A stretch of DNA of 64,000 bases from PALSA-1006 sp041660815 (lineage in GTDB: Bacteria > Pseudomonadota > Gammaproteobacteria > Burkholderiales > Gallionellaceae), in contig JBAZVN010000010.1 in NCBI GenBank assembly GCA_041660815.1, forward strand, positions 62,001 to 126,000, in the 5' to 3' direction. The position numbers and the translations under genes were made by a program. Every line of letters begins with the position of its first letter. Within the stretch, counting starts at the first letter, position 1. Below the pieces are notes generated by a model that was not told the origin of the DNA, did no database searches, and saw nothing but the letters and a program-made list of their open reading frames with translations. Shown here piece by piece: positions 1 through 8,188 of the stretch.

Positions 1-706
1 GTCGGAAATTAATCTCGCGTGCCTTGGCAACTTCACCGTTTAAAGCGGCAACACACATTTCGTGCATTAATTTGGGCGCAACATTGGCGGTAACCGAGAT
101 AGTGCCATGCGCGCCCAGCAGCATCAGTGCCAGAGTGCTGGCATCATCGCCGCTATACACCGCAAAATCTTTCGGTGCGCGCTGTAGTAAATCGCTGCCG
201 CGCTCTATCCCGCCGGTCGCATCTTTGATGCCGATAATATTGGGGATTTGTGCCAGACGCAGTACGGTGTCATTGCTCATGTCAGCACCGGTTCGTCCCG
301 GCACATTGTAGAGAATGTGCGGCATATCGACTGCTTCGGCGATGGTTTTAAAGTGCAGGTACAAGCCTTCCTGGGTGGGTTTGTTGTAATACGGAACAAC
401 ACTCAACGAAGCTTCTGCTCCCGCATTTTTGGAAAATGCAGCCAGTTCAATGGCCTCTTTGGTGGAATTTGCACCGGTTCCCGCTATGATAGGAATACGT
501 TTGGCAGCATGTTCAACGGCCACTTGTATCAAGCGTTCATGCTCTTCCAAGTCCACGGTGGGAGATTCGCCAGTGGTACCCACTACTACAATGGCATCGG
601 TACCTTGATCAATGTGAAAGTCAATTAATGCGCGAAACGCGGCCCAATCCAGACTGCCATCTTCGTGCATGGGGGTGACGATTGCAACAATGCTACCAGT
701 AATCAT
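1..706 (-). CDS. dapA: 4-hydroxy-tetrahydrodipicolinate synthase (partial, C-terminus outside window)
   Basis: Reading leftwards from the ATG at 706 gives an open frame of 235 residues that runs off the left edge. It begins MITGSIVAIVTPMHEDG and holds the DapA landmarks VGTTGES (Thr pair that relays protons), YNVPGRT (catalytic Tyr) and GIKDATG (Schiff-base Lys). The enzyme condenses pyruvate with aspartate semialdehyde in the first committed step of lysine and diaminopimelate synthesis, in the cytoplasm. The family is about 290 residues long, so roughly the last 55 are missing here only because the window ends. Identification is secure. Confidence 0.96.
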   Translation of the reverse strand, partial: MITGSIVAIVTPMHEDGSLDWAAFRALIDFHIDQGTDAIVVVGTTGESPTVDLEEHERLIQVAVEHAAKRIPIIAGTGANSTKEAIELAAFSKNAGAEASLSVVPYYNKPTQEGLYLHFKTIAEAVDMPHILYNVPGRTGADMSNDTVLRLAQIPNIIGIKDATGGIERGSDLLQRAPKDFAVYSGDDASTLALMLLGAHGTISVTANVAPKLMHEMCVAALNGEVAKAREINFR

Positions 707-790
707 AATGTTCACTGCCTAAACGGAAGGCGCGCATTTTAACCGAAAGCGCATCTTGAATACACTCTAAATCCGATATCAAAAAGCGCG

Positions 791-1570
791 TTAAAAATGG
801 TCACGCCAAGTTCTTAGTGCGGCAAAAACTGCAATTTCATTTGTTGGAAGCGAAGTTAGTTCAAAGTGATGAGCGATGCTGGCGATGATTTGCGGTGTAT
901 TGCAGCGCAAAAAAGGATTGGTGGCTTTTTCAAGCGCAATATCTGACGGCAGGGTGGGTTTGCCGTGTTCGCGAAGTACCCGGACATCTCGCTGGCGTTG
1001 TTGTAATTGCGCATTGTCCGGTTCGCATAACAGTGCAAAACGAACGTTGCTTTCGGTATATTCGTGGGCACAATAGACTTGTGTTTTATCCGGCAAGTTG
1101 GCTAATTTTTGCAAAGAAGCGTGGAATTGCGTTGGTGTTCCCTCGAACATTTTGCCGCAAGCGCATCCGAATAGGGTGTCCCCGCAAAACAGCATGTCAT
1201 GCCCAAGGTAGGCAATATGACCCAGTGTGTGACCGGGGATGTCGAGTACCTTAAAGCGCAATCCCAAGGCGTCAATCTCAACGTGGTCGGGCTCGCCGAG
1301 CGTTTGAGTGACACCGGCAATATTTTCTAAGCGTGGTCCATACACCGGGTTGTTATATACTTTGACTAATTCAGCAATTCCGCGAATGTGATCATTGTGT
1401 CGGTGGGTGATAAGGATGGCGCTCAGACTGAGCCGGTGTTTCTGGAGATAAGCAAGAACCGGTGCGGCATCGCCCGGATCAACCACGATGGCTTGTCTGT
1501 CGTTGTGTAGCAGCCAGATATAATTATCATAAGTGCCTGTTAGTGCGGGAATGGGAATAATTTTGAGCAT
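791..1570 (-). CDS. gloB: Hydroxyacylglutathione hydrolase (glyoxalase II)
   Basis: A 259-residue metallo-beta-lactamase-fold hydrolase that splits S-D-lactoylglutathione into D-lactate and glutathione, completing methylglyoxal detoxification. The metal-binding motif THRHNDH lies at about residues 55-61. PGHTLGHIAYL and FCGDTLFGCACGKMFEGT supply further metal and substrate residues, and the length fits the GloB family. It is divergent from the methyltransferase gene at 1606, with only 35 bp between their starts, so the promoters must be packed or overlapping. The neighbourhood gloB, methyltransferase, rnhA, dnaQ matches the well-known gloB-yafS-rnhA-dnaQ cluster of enterobacteria. Confidence 0.95.
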   Translation of the reverse strand: MLKIIPIPALTGTYDNYIWLLHNDRQAIVVDPGDAAPVLAYLQKHRLSLSAILITHRHNDHIRGIAELVKVYNNPVYGPRLENIAGVTQTLGEPDHVEIDALGLRFKVLDIPGHTLGHIAYLGHDMLFCGDTLFGCACGKMFEGTPTQFHASLQKLANLPDKTQVYCAHEYTESNVRFALLCEPDNAQLQQRQRDVRVLREHGKPTLPSDIALEKATNPFLRCNTPQIIASIAHHFELTSLPTNEIAVFAALRTWRDHF

Positions 1571-1605
1571 GATAATTTTTTTGAGTATTAATTGGATATT
1601 GCGTT

Positions 1606-2436
1606 ATGCCGACTGCTAACAGCCTCGCAGAATGGATGGTAACCCCGCAGGGTAAATATTTGCTGGCGCGTGAGCAGGAGTATTTTGACCATAGTGTAGC
1701 GGATATTTTTGGCTTTAATGCGCTGCAATTTGGTTTGTCGCAACAGGATTTTTTACGCGCCAGCCGTATGCCGTTGCGTGTCAAAGCCGCCAAAGAACCC
1801 GGGGCTCAGGTATATTTGGAGTTGGAAGAGCTACCATTCGATTCGGGCAGTGTTGATTTGGCGCTGCTACCGCACATTCTGGAATTCAACAAGAATCCCC
1901 ATCAAATATTGCGTGAGATTGAGCGGATATTACGTCCCGAGGGGCATGTCATTATCAGTGGATTTAATCCGCGCAGTCTTTGGGGCTTACGCCGCGCCCT
2001 GGGTTCGAAAACAGGATTTCCGTGGTGCGGGGAATTTATCACTTTGTCGCGTTTAAAAGACTGGTTGGCTTTGCTGGGATTTGAAATTGTCGGGGGGCGT
2101 TTTGCGTGTTACGCGCCGCCGATGATTAGCCCAGAATGGTTGAAGCGATTTCATTTTATGGAGCCGGCTGGTGATCGTTGGTGGGCTGTTTGCGGTGGCG
2201 TGTATTATCTGCAAGCGGTGAAACGTGTACCAGGTATGCGTCTCATCAAGCCGCAATGGAATAAAAGTTTGGTGAGCAAGTTGATTCCTGCGGCACCAAA
2301 ATTAAATCGGGAAGTGTCGCAGTTAATCGGTGAAAATGGCGAGCTTGGCGCTATAAAACGCAACTTTTCAGGTTCCTCCCGTCTGTTATCTGCTGAAACA
2401 ACTAAGCATTCGACTAAACACGATAAAACCGTGTAG
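1606..2436 (+). CDS. Class I SAM-dependent methyltransferase (YafS-like)
   Basis: A 276-residue protein with the second half of a Methyltransf_11 domain: LPFDSGSVDLALLPHILEF (acidic loop and motif II), then the post-motif segment around ILRPEGHVIISGFNP. The usual glycine-rich motif I near the N-terminus is degenerate, as in YafS-type proteins. The gene sits between gloB and rnhA, exactly where yafS lies in E. coli, which supports orthology. The substrate is unknown to me. The C-terminal 50 residues are basic and serine-rich and probably disordered. The family assignment is firm; the function is inferred only from position. Confidence 0.8.
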   Translation: MPTANSLAEWMVTPQGKYLLAREQEYFDHSVADIFGFNALQFGLSQQDFLRASRMPLRVKAAKEPGAQVYLELEELPFDSGSVDLALLPHILEFNKNPHQILREIERILRPEGHVIISGFNPRSLWGLRRALGSKTGFPWCGEFITLSRLKDWLALLGFEIVGGRFACYAPPMISPEWLKRFHFMEPAGDRWWAVCGGVYYLQAVKRVPGMRLIKPQWNKSLVSKLIPAAPKLNREVSQLIGENGELGAIKRNFSGSSRLLSAETTKHSTKHDKTV

Positions 2437-2484
2437 GTCGCCGCTTGGGTGTGATGTAAAATATAAAAAATATGTTTAAAATCA

Positions 2485-2943
2485 ATGAGTAATGAAATAA
2501 TTGAAATATTTACCGACGGTGCCTGCAAGGGAAATCCGGGCGTGGGGGGGTGGGGTGCGTTATTGCGCAGCAAGGGAAAAGAGCGCGAAATGTACGGCGG
2601 CGAAGCGCATACCACCAATAATCGTATGGAGCTGATGGGCGCCATTGCCGCACTGGAAGTGCTGAGTCGCCCTTGCCATATAAAATTACATACTGATTCC
2701 AAATATGTGCAGCAGGGAATTAGCGAATGGGTGCATGGCTGGAAGCAGCGCGGCTGGAAAACGGCTGCAAAACAACCGGTGAAAAATGAGGATTTGTGGC
2801 GCAGATTGGATGCTGCCGTGGGGCGTCATCATCACATTGAATGGGTGTGGGTAAAAGGCCATGCCGGTCATCCCGAAAACGAACGTGCCGACCTGCTGGC
2901 GAATCGCGGCGTTGAAGAAATTTTAAACGGAAAAATTCCATGA
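2485..2943 (+). CDS. rnhA: Ribonuclease HI
   Basis: A 152-residue endonuclease that cuts the RNA strand of RNA-DNA hybrids, removing primers and R-loops. The four metal-binding acids are visible in their motifs: FTDGACKGNPG (Asp), NRMELMGAIAALE (Glu), HTDSKYV (Asp) and GHAGHPENERAD (Asp). The basic handle, around GWKQRGWKTAAKQPVKN, is also present. The stop overlaps the start of dnaQ by four bases (ATGA), so the two are translationally coupled and share one transcript. In E. coli the two genes are divergent; here they are codirectional. Confidence 0.96.
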   Translation: MSNEIIEIFTDGACKGNPGVGGWGALLRSKGKEREMYGGEAHTTNNRMELMGAIAALEVLSRPCHIKLHTDSKYVQQGISEWVHGWKQRGWKTAAKQPVKNEDLWRRLDAAVGRHHHIEWVWVKGHAGHPENERADLLANRGVEEILNGKIP

Positions 2944-3641
2944 AACAGATTGTGCTCGATACTGAAACCACCGGCTTGGATCCCAAACAGGGGCACCGCA
3001 TTATTGAAGTGGCGGCGATTGAATTGGATGGGCGAAAGGTCTCGCAGCGCCGATTTCACCGTTATATCAATCCCGAGCGGGAGATAGATGAAGGTGCCGC
3101 CGCAGTGCATGGTTTAACTCTGGATCGCTTGCAGGATGAACCCAAGTTTGCCGAAATTGCGCCGGCCTTGCTGGAGTTTATTGGTGATGCGGAACTGATT
3201 ATTCACAACGCCCCGTTTGACAAAGGATTTCTGAATGCCGAATTTGCGTTGCTCGGCTTGCCAGCGCTGGAAAATAAAATACTTGATACTTTGCGGTTTG
3301 CCAAGGAAATGCATCCGGGTAAAAAGAATAATCTGAATGCCCTTTGTGAACGTTATTTGATCGACAATTCGCACCGCTCGTTGCATGGCGCGCTACTGGA
3401 TACTGAATTACTCGCGGAAGTTTATTTGGCCATGACGCGCGGCCAGGAAAGTTTGCTGGGTGACGAGCAAGGTGAAGATGAAAATAAAATGCTGATGGCG
3501 GCGAATGTCGGGGTGCGCATGAGTGTGCGGGTATTGTCGGCCAATGAGGAAGAATTGTCTTTGCACGCCACACAACTTGCCGATATCGATAAGGCCAGCA
3601 AGGGCGCGTGTCTGTGGAAAAAGCTGGAAGCTCAGGCGTGA
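2940..3641 (+). CDS. dnaQ: DNA polymerase III epsilon subunit (3'-5' proofreading exonuclease)
   Basis: A 233-residue DnaQ-family exonuclease. Exo I is VLDTETTGLDP near residue 5, Exo II is IHNAPFDKGFLN, and Exo III epsilon is HGALLDTELLAEVY with the catalytic His and Asp. It edits misincorporated bases as part of the replicative core with DnaE and HolE/theta-like partners. The C-terminal extension after about residue 175 should carry the DnaE-binding segment. It overlaps rnhA by four bases upstream and the flavoprotein gene by four bases downstream (GTGA), so three unrelated functions are coupled in one operon. Confidence 0.95.
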   Translation: MKQIVLDTETTGLDPKQGHRIIEVAAIELDGRKVSQRRFHRYINPEREIDEGAAAVHGLTLDRLQDEPKFAEIAPALLEFIGDAELIIHNAPFDKGFLNAEFALLGLPALENKILDTLRFAKEMHPGKKNNLNALCERYLIDNSHRSLHGALLDTELLAEVYLAMTRGQESLLGDEQGEDENKMLMAANVGVRMSVRVLSANEEELSLHATQLADIDKASKGACLWKKLEAQA

Positions 3642-4828
3642 ACAAAAACTCCCAGAATAACAGCGTAGATGTCTTGATTGTCGGCGCTGGTGCGGCGGGT
3701 TTAATGTGTGCCAGCGAAGCGGCAAAACGCGGTCGCTCTGTCCTGTTGCTGGATCATTCCAGCAAGCTTGCCGAGAAAATTCGCATCTCCGGCGGAGGGC
3801 GTTGTAACTTCACCAATTTGAATATCAAGCCGGAAAATTATCTTTCGCAAAATCCCCATTTTTGCCGTTCTGCTTTGGCGCGCTATACCCCGCAGAACTT
3901 TATAAATTTACTTAATAAACATGGACTTGCGTATGAAGAAAAAGCGCCCGGACAATTATTTTGCGGGCAAGGTGCGGAAGCAATTATTGGCATGCTTAAG
4001 GATGAATGCGCCACAGCAGGGGTGAAAATATTACTGTCTTGTGAAGTTGTTTCAATTCAAAAATCTGCAGATAGTTTTTCGGTGTACACCAGTCGCGGCA
4101 ATTTTCTCGCCCGTTCTTTAGTCATCGCCAGCGGGGGCTTATCGATCCCGAAAATTGGCGCCACCCCGTTTGGCTATAAGCTTGCCGAACAGTTTGGCAT
4201 TCCCGTCACCAAGTTGCACGCCGGGCTGGTGCCTTTGAGTTTTCATCCGGATGAATGGTCTGAATTTTCCGGGTTGGCGGGCATTTCGCTGCAAGCCGAG
4301 GTATCTTTTTCCAGGCAAGTATTTCGCGAAAATATTCTGTTCACGCATCGCGGCCTGAGCGGCCCGGCAATTTTGCAAATTTCATCCTACTGGGAGCCGG
4401 GGCAGCCGTTACATATCAATTTATTGCCGGACTTGGATTTGCAGCAGTTATTTATTGAACAACGCAGCAGCCGCCAGTTACTGGATAATTTTCTTGCGCA
4501 GTATTTCCCGAAGCGTTTTGCCGAGATATGGTGCGCCCGTTTCGCCGAAAATAAACCTCTCAATCAATATTCAGAAAAAGCCTTAAGCGCCTTCGCCGCA
4601 CAGCTGCATGATTGGCAGATCACGCCGACGGGAACGCTCGGTTATGCCAAAGCAGAAGTGACGTGCGGAGGCGTTGACACTCAAGCGTTATCCTCAAAAA
4701 CTATGCAGGTCAATGAGGTGCCCGGTTTGTTTTTTATCGGCGAAGTGCTGGATGTTACCGGTCAACTGGGCGGCTATAACTTTCATTGGGCGTGGGCATC
4801 GGGATATGCAGCAAGTCAAGCGGTATGA
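3638..4828 (+). CDS. NAD(P)/FAD-dependent oxidoreductase of the HI0933 (YhiN/BaiN) family
   Basis: A 396-residue flavoprotein. An N-terminal dinucleotide fold (VLIVGAGAAGLMCASEAAKRG) is followed by the HI0933 signature ISGGGRCNFTN, and the C-terminal FAD motif is FIGEVLDVTGQLGGYNFHWAW. The substrate of this family is not settled; some members reduce unsaturated intermediates. I chose the GTG at 3638 because it overlaps the dnaQ stop (GTGA) and has GGAAG seven bases upstream. An in-frame GTG at 3608 would add ten residues but has a poorer ribosome site. Family assignment is firm, role unknown. Confidence 0.85.
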   Translation: MNKNSQNNSVDVLIVGAGAAGLMCASEAAKRGRSVLLLDHSSKLAEKIRISGGGRCNFTNLNIKPENYLSQNPHFCRSALARYTPQNFINLLNKHGLAYEEKAPGQLFCGQGAEAIIGMLKDECATAGVKILLSCEVVSIQKSADSFSVYTSRGNFLARSLVIASGGLSIPKIGATPFGYKLAEQFGIPVTKLHAGLVPLSFHPDEWSEFSGLAGISLQAEVSFSRQVFRENILFTHRGLSGPAILQISSYWEPGQPLHINLLPDLDLQQLFIEQRSSRQLLDNFLAQYFPKRFAEIWCARFAENKPLNQYSEKALSAFAAQLHDWQITPTGTLGYAKAEVTCGGVDTQALSSKTMQVNEVPGLFFIGEVLDVTGQLGGYNFHWAWASGYAASQAV

Positions 4829-4917
4829 TGTCCAGATTGAATATTATTGAGATAATTGAATACGCATTTCAGTCGGTAATCGGTAAAATGGCGCTTGTCG
4901 TTACGGGAAATTTGTAA

Positions 4918-5361
4918 ATGGAGCGTAAGCAAAAAACCATATTATTGGTTGAAAGTAATCTGGCCGAAGTCGATCTGGCGCGTATGGCCTGTGCGAGCTG
5001 CGCGGAACCTTTGCAATTGATTGTGGTGGAAGATCATACCCAAGCATTGGAATGGTTCGCCGCGCGAAAGTCAAAAAAATTGCCTTTGCCCGGTTTGATT
5101 CTTCTCGATCTTAAGTTGCCAAAACTGCTGGGACTCGCGGTACTGCGGCACTTGCGCATGGACGCCGCCATTCGGGATTTGCCCGTCATAGTTTATTCCG
5201 CCTTTCATGAACCGGCTGATGTGGTGCTTAGTTACCAAGTCGGCGCGAATTCTTTTGTGAATAAACCGGCCGATTTGGCTAGTTTCATAACGCTGTTGGA
5301 CGAGTTAAGTGCTTACTGGTTGCAGCCCCGGCAGCGAAGTTTCGATTTGGGGCGCAGCTGA
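4918..5361 (+). CDS. Single-domain response regulator (REC only)
   Basis: A 147-residue CheY/Rcp1-like receiver with no output domain. The phosphoacceptor Asp is in LILLDLKLPKLLG (about residue 64), the switch Ser in VIVYSAF and the Lys in FVNKPAD. The N-terminal acidic pocket reads ILLVESN where VEDN is typical, so the second acid is replaced by Ser. No histidine kinase is adjacent; partners must be encoded elsewhere. The long beta3-beta4 insertion and the PxLxxLDLxLP pattern resemble the Rcp-type regulators that pair with phytochrome or PAS kinases. The gene stands alone between the flavoprotein and the mutase on the other strand. Confidence 0.85.
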   Translation: MERKQKTILLVESNLAEVDLARMACASCAEPLQLIVVEDHTQALEWFAARKSKKLPLPGLILLDLKLPKLLGLAVLRHLRMDAAIRDLPVIVYSAFHEPADVVLSYQVGANSFVNKPADLASFITLLDELSAYWLQPRQRSFDLGRS

Positions 5362-5378
5362 AGGGTACCCTAAGCGCT

Positions 5379-6755
5379 TTAGAATGGTAGTTGCAAGTTG
5401 GGGTTGGCTGCTATCAATACCCGCCTAAAATTATTTTGAATCCGATTTAGTCCTGCAGCGTCATCGGCCTCAAAGCGCAGCACAAGCACCGGGGTGGTGT
5501 TGGAGGGACGCATTAGCCCAAAGCCGTCAGCATATTCAACGCGCAGGCCGTCGATAGAGATAATGTCGGTTGCCCCATCAAAATTGGCTTCATCTTTTAA
5601 GCGCGCCATCAGACTGTGGTTCTCACCTTCCTGCATCGGGATGTGCAACTCGGGGGTGCATACCGCATCTGGTAAGTTGTTTAAGGCGGCATTTGTATCC
5701 GCTACCCGGCTAAGAATTTCCAGCAAGCGTGCTCCCGCATACAATCCGTCGTCAAACCCGTACCAGCGTTCTTTGAAAAATATATGCCCGCTCATTTCGC
5801 CAGCCAGCAGCGCGCCGGTTTCTATCATTTTCGCTTTCATCAATGAATGGCCGGTTTTCCACAGCAAAGGTTTGCCGCCGTGTTCGCGAATCCAGGAAAA
5901 TAAATTGCGCGAGGATTTGACGTCGAAAATAATTTCGGCACCACGATTGCGGTTCAATACATCCGCCGCAAACAGCATTAATTGGCGATCCGGATAGATG
6001 ATCTTGCCCTCTTTGGTGACGACGCCCAAACGGTCGCCATCGCCGTCAAACGCCAGGCCGATTTCGCTGTCATTGCTTGCCAATGCGGCAATCAAATCTT
6101 GCAGATTATCCGACTCGGACGGGTCGGGATGATGATTGGGGAAATGGCCATCCACTTCACAAAATAATTCGGTGACTGTGCAACCCAATTGGCGGTACAG
6201 CGTTGCAGCGAAGTCGCCCGCCACGCCGTTTCCGCAATCTACCGTGATGTTTAGCGGGCGGGTTAATTGGATATCGCCCACAATGCGCGCCAGATATTCC
6301 GGCGCGATGTCGTATTGCGCATAGCTGCCCGAGCCGTGCGCTAAGTTACCGGTTGCTATACGTGTGCGCAGTGCTTGAATCGTCTCGCCCGACAGCGTTT
6401 CACCGGCTAACACCATCTTGAGCCCGTTGTAGTCGGGCGGATTATGGCTGCCGGTAATCATCACGCCGCAGCTCGTATTTAACTGGAATGCGGCAAAGTA
6501 AACCATTGGCGTGGCGACTCGCCCGACATCAATCACGTTGATGCCACTTTTTTGAATGCCGCGTGCCAATGCCTGGATAAAAGCGGGCCCGGATAAACGC
6601 CCGTCGTAACCGATCACAATGGTATGTTGCTGGCGTGCAAGCGCTTCCGAGCCGATGGCATGACCGAGTTGTTCAATGATGCTATCGGTAAGAGATTCGC
6701 CGACGATGCCGCGAATATCGTAGGCTTTGAAAATTTCTCGGGGGAGGCTGTTCAT
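5379..6755 (-). CDS. Phosphomannomutase/phosphoglucomutase
   Basis: A 458-residue alpha-D-phosphohexomutase of the AlgC/ManB type. The catalytic serine loop is TGSHNPPDYNGLK, the metal loop FDGDGDRLGV, the sugar-specificity loop GEMSGHIFFKERWYGFDDG and the phosphate-binding loop RPSNTTPVLVLRFE. It interconverts 1- and 6-phosphates of glucose or mannose to feed LPS and exopolysaccharide precursors. The neighbouring waaF, read in the same direction, points to LPS synthesis, although a repeat element separates the two. Length fits AlgC (about 460). Dual sugar specificity is inferred from the GEMSGHIFF motif. Confidence 0.93.
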   Translation of the reverse strand: MNSLPREIFKAYDIRGIVGESLTDSIIEQLGHAIGSEALARQQHTIVIGYDGRLSGPAFIQALARGIQKSGINVIDVGRVATPMVYFAAFQLNTSCGVMITGSHNPPDYNGLKMVLAGETLSGETIQALRTRIATGNLAHGSGSYAQYDIAPEYLARIVGDIQLTRPLNITVDCGNGVAGDFAATLYRQLGCTVTELFCEVDGHFPNHHPDPSESDNLQDLIAALASNDSEIGLAFDGDGDRLGVVTKEGKIIYPDRQLMLFAADVLNRNRGAEIIFDVKSSRNLFSWIREHGGKPLLWKTGHSLMKAKMIETGALLAGEMSGHIFFKERWYGFDDGLYAGARLLEILSRVADTNAALNNLPDAVCTPELHIPMQEGENHSLMARLKDEANFDGATDIISIDGLRVEYADGFGLMRPSNTTPVLVLRFEADDAAGLNRIQNNFRRVLIAANPNLQLPF

Positions 6756-6770
6756 CGTTTATTCCTGAAA

Positions 6771-6910
6771 AGGAGTCTCAAAAAAATAAATTTTCTAAGC
6801 TAGGCAAGGCGCGAATAAAAAATTAGGACGAAGCATATATTTGATATGTGAGGAGTAATTTTTTGTGAGCAACGCAGCATCGCGACGTAAATTTAATTTT
6901 TGAGGCTCCT
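6771..6910. repeat. MITE-like near-palindromic repeat (about 140 bp)
   Basis: The two ends are inverted copies: AGGAGTCTCAAAAA at the left and, read on the other strand from 6910, AGGAGCCTCAAAAA, each followed by TAAATTT. The arms are imperfect in the middle but pair again around the centre (AAAAAATTA near 6818 and TAATTTTTT near 6857, with CATAT and ATATG inside). The element has no coding potential and fills the whole gap between the mutase start region and the waaF stop. It looks like a non-autonomous miniature element or a large cruciform-forming repeat. Its right end touches the waaF stop codon. Confidence 0.7.
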
Positions 6911-7914
6911 TAAATATTCGGGATGCGCTTCGCGACCAAACTCGGGGTGAGCTGCCTCATGCAATTAAAATGTCCCAGCGGGCATTCGCGTTTGAAGCAG
7001 GGGCTGCAGGCCAAGTCGAGTTTTAGTACCTGGGCTTGGTCGGATAAGGGCGGGGTAAATTGGGGACTGCTGGAGCCGAATAATGCCAGCATGGGGCGAT
7101 CCAGCGCGGCGGCCAAGTGCATTAAGCCGGAATCATTGCTGATGACCAGTGAGGCGTAAGACAGGAGGGCAATGGCTTCGCCAAGATCGGTTGTGCCGCA
7201 TAAATTGCGACAGTCGGCATTGCCCAGCGCAACAATGTTGTCGCCGACCTCTTTGTCTTTGGACGAGCCCAGCAGCCAAATGTTGTAACCGCGGTCTTTG
7301 AGGATTTGTGCGAGTTCCGCGAAGTAGCTTACCGGCCAACGTTTTGCCGGACCATATTCGGCCCCCGGACAAAAAATAGCGACCGGTTTGTCGAGCGACA
7401 ATCCCAGTTTTTGCAGAACCTGCAGACGTCTTTCTTCGGAGATTTTCAGGATTGGCCGGGGAATAGGCCAGCTTGGATTTCCATCGCGTTCTTCAGCCAG
7501 ATAGGTGAAGCGTTCCACCATCAGCGGTAATTGTTGCTTGTCTAATGGGCGTGCGTCGCTGAGTAATTTATATCTAAATTCTCCTATAAAACCAATTCGT
7601 TGCGGTATTTTTGCAAAAAAAGGAATGAGCGCGGATTTGAGTGAATTGGGTAAAACGTAAGCCGCATCATATTGTGTGTTACGCAGTTGTTTGCCGAGGC
7701 GATATCGCGCCATAAGTTGTAATGCGCCGTGCGGAAACGGATTAACGATGACGTTATTTATTTCCGGGATTTGCTTGAGCAGTGAAACAGTCCACGGCGG
7801 CGCGAGCAGGTCGATGATGCTGTCGGGAAAACGTTGCTTAAGGCGAGCCAGCATCGGTTGCATCAACATGCAGTCGCCTACCCAGCTAGGTGCAACGACT
7901 AAGATTTTTTGCAT
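6910..7914 (-). CDS. waaF: ADP-heptose:LPS heptosyltransferase II
   Basis: A 334-residue family-9 glycosyltransferase that adds the second L-glycero-D-manno-heptose to the LPS inner core at the cytoplasmic membrane face. It opens with ILVVAPSWVGDCMLMQPML and has the C-terminal nucleotide-sugar site VISNDSGLMHLAAAL, both typical of WaaF. FCPGAEYGPAKRWPVSYFA is the conserved heptosyltransferase II segment. The length is close to the usual 345. The next gene upstream, the zinc finger protein at 7951, reads in the same direction with a 36-bp gap, followed by ilvE. Confidence 0.93.
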   Translation of the reverse strand: MQKILVVAPSWVGDCMLMQPMLARLKQRFPDSIIDLLAPPWTVSLLKQIPEINNVIVNPFPHGALQLMARYRLGKQLRNTQYDAAYVLPNSLKSALIPFFAKIPQRIGFIGEFRYKLLSDARPLDKQQLPLMVERFTYLAEERDGNPSWPIPRPILKISEERRLQVLQKLGLSLDKPVAIFCPGAEYGPAKRWPVSYFAELAQILKDRGYNIWLLGSSKDKEVGDNIVALGNADCRNLCGTTDLGEAIALLSYASLVISNDSGLMHLAAALDRPMLALFGSSSPQFTPPLSDQAQVLKLDLACSPCFKRECPLGHFNCMRQLTPSLVAKRIPNI

Positions 7915-7950
7915 AGGCGAGATCGTTGTACCTTGGTCAGGTGATTAGTA

Positions 7951-8148
7951 TTAGTGATGTCCCTTGGGAACTTCACCTTTTAATCTGAAAGTTGCCCCGC
8001 AATAGGGGCAGCTTGCGGTACCCAGTTTTTCAACAGGAATAGCTACTCTGGGGTGCAAATTCCAGAGCTCCTGGTTGGGCGTTGGGCAAAACAAGGGCAA
8101 CGCGCTGGCAGTGACTTCGGTATAGCTTTTGGTGTGGTCAGTCTTCAT
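7951..8148 (-). CDS. Zinc-finger protein of the zf-CHCC family
   Basis: A 65-residue protein whose C-terminal half carries the Cys-His-Cys-Cys zinc ligands: FCP, then LWNLHPRVAIP, then SCPYCGATFRL. This matches the zf-CHCC domain also found in the NDUFS6 subunit of complex I. In beta- and gammaproteobacteria such small proteins are commonly encoded next to ilvE and waaF, as here. The biological role in bacteria is not established. The gene lies between ilvE (41 bp upstream) and waaF (36 bp downstream) in the same direction and is probably cotranscribed. Confidence 0.85.
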   Translation of the reverse strand: MKTDHTKSYTEVTASALPLFCPTPNQELWNLHPRVAIPVEKLGTASCPYCGATFRLKGEVPKGHH

Positions 8149-8188
8149 TTTTTATCCCTGATGTGAAGTGAGGCGCAATTAATTCGGG

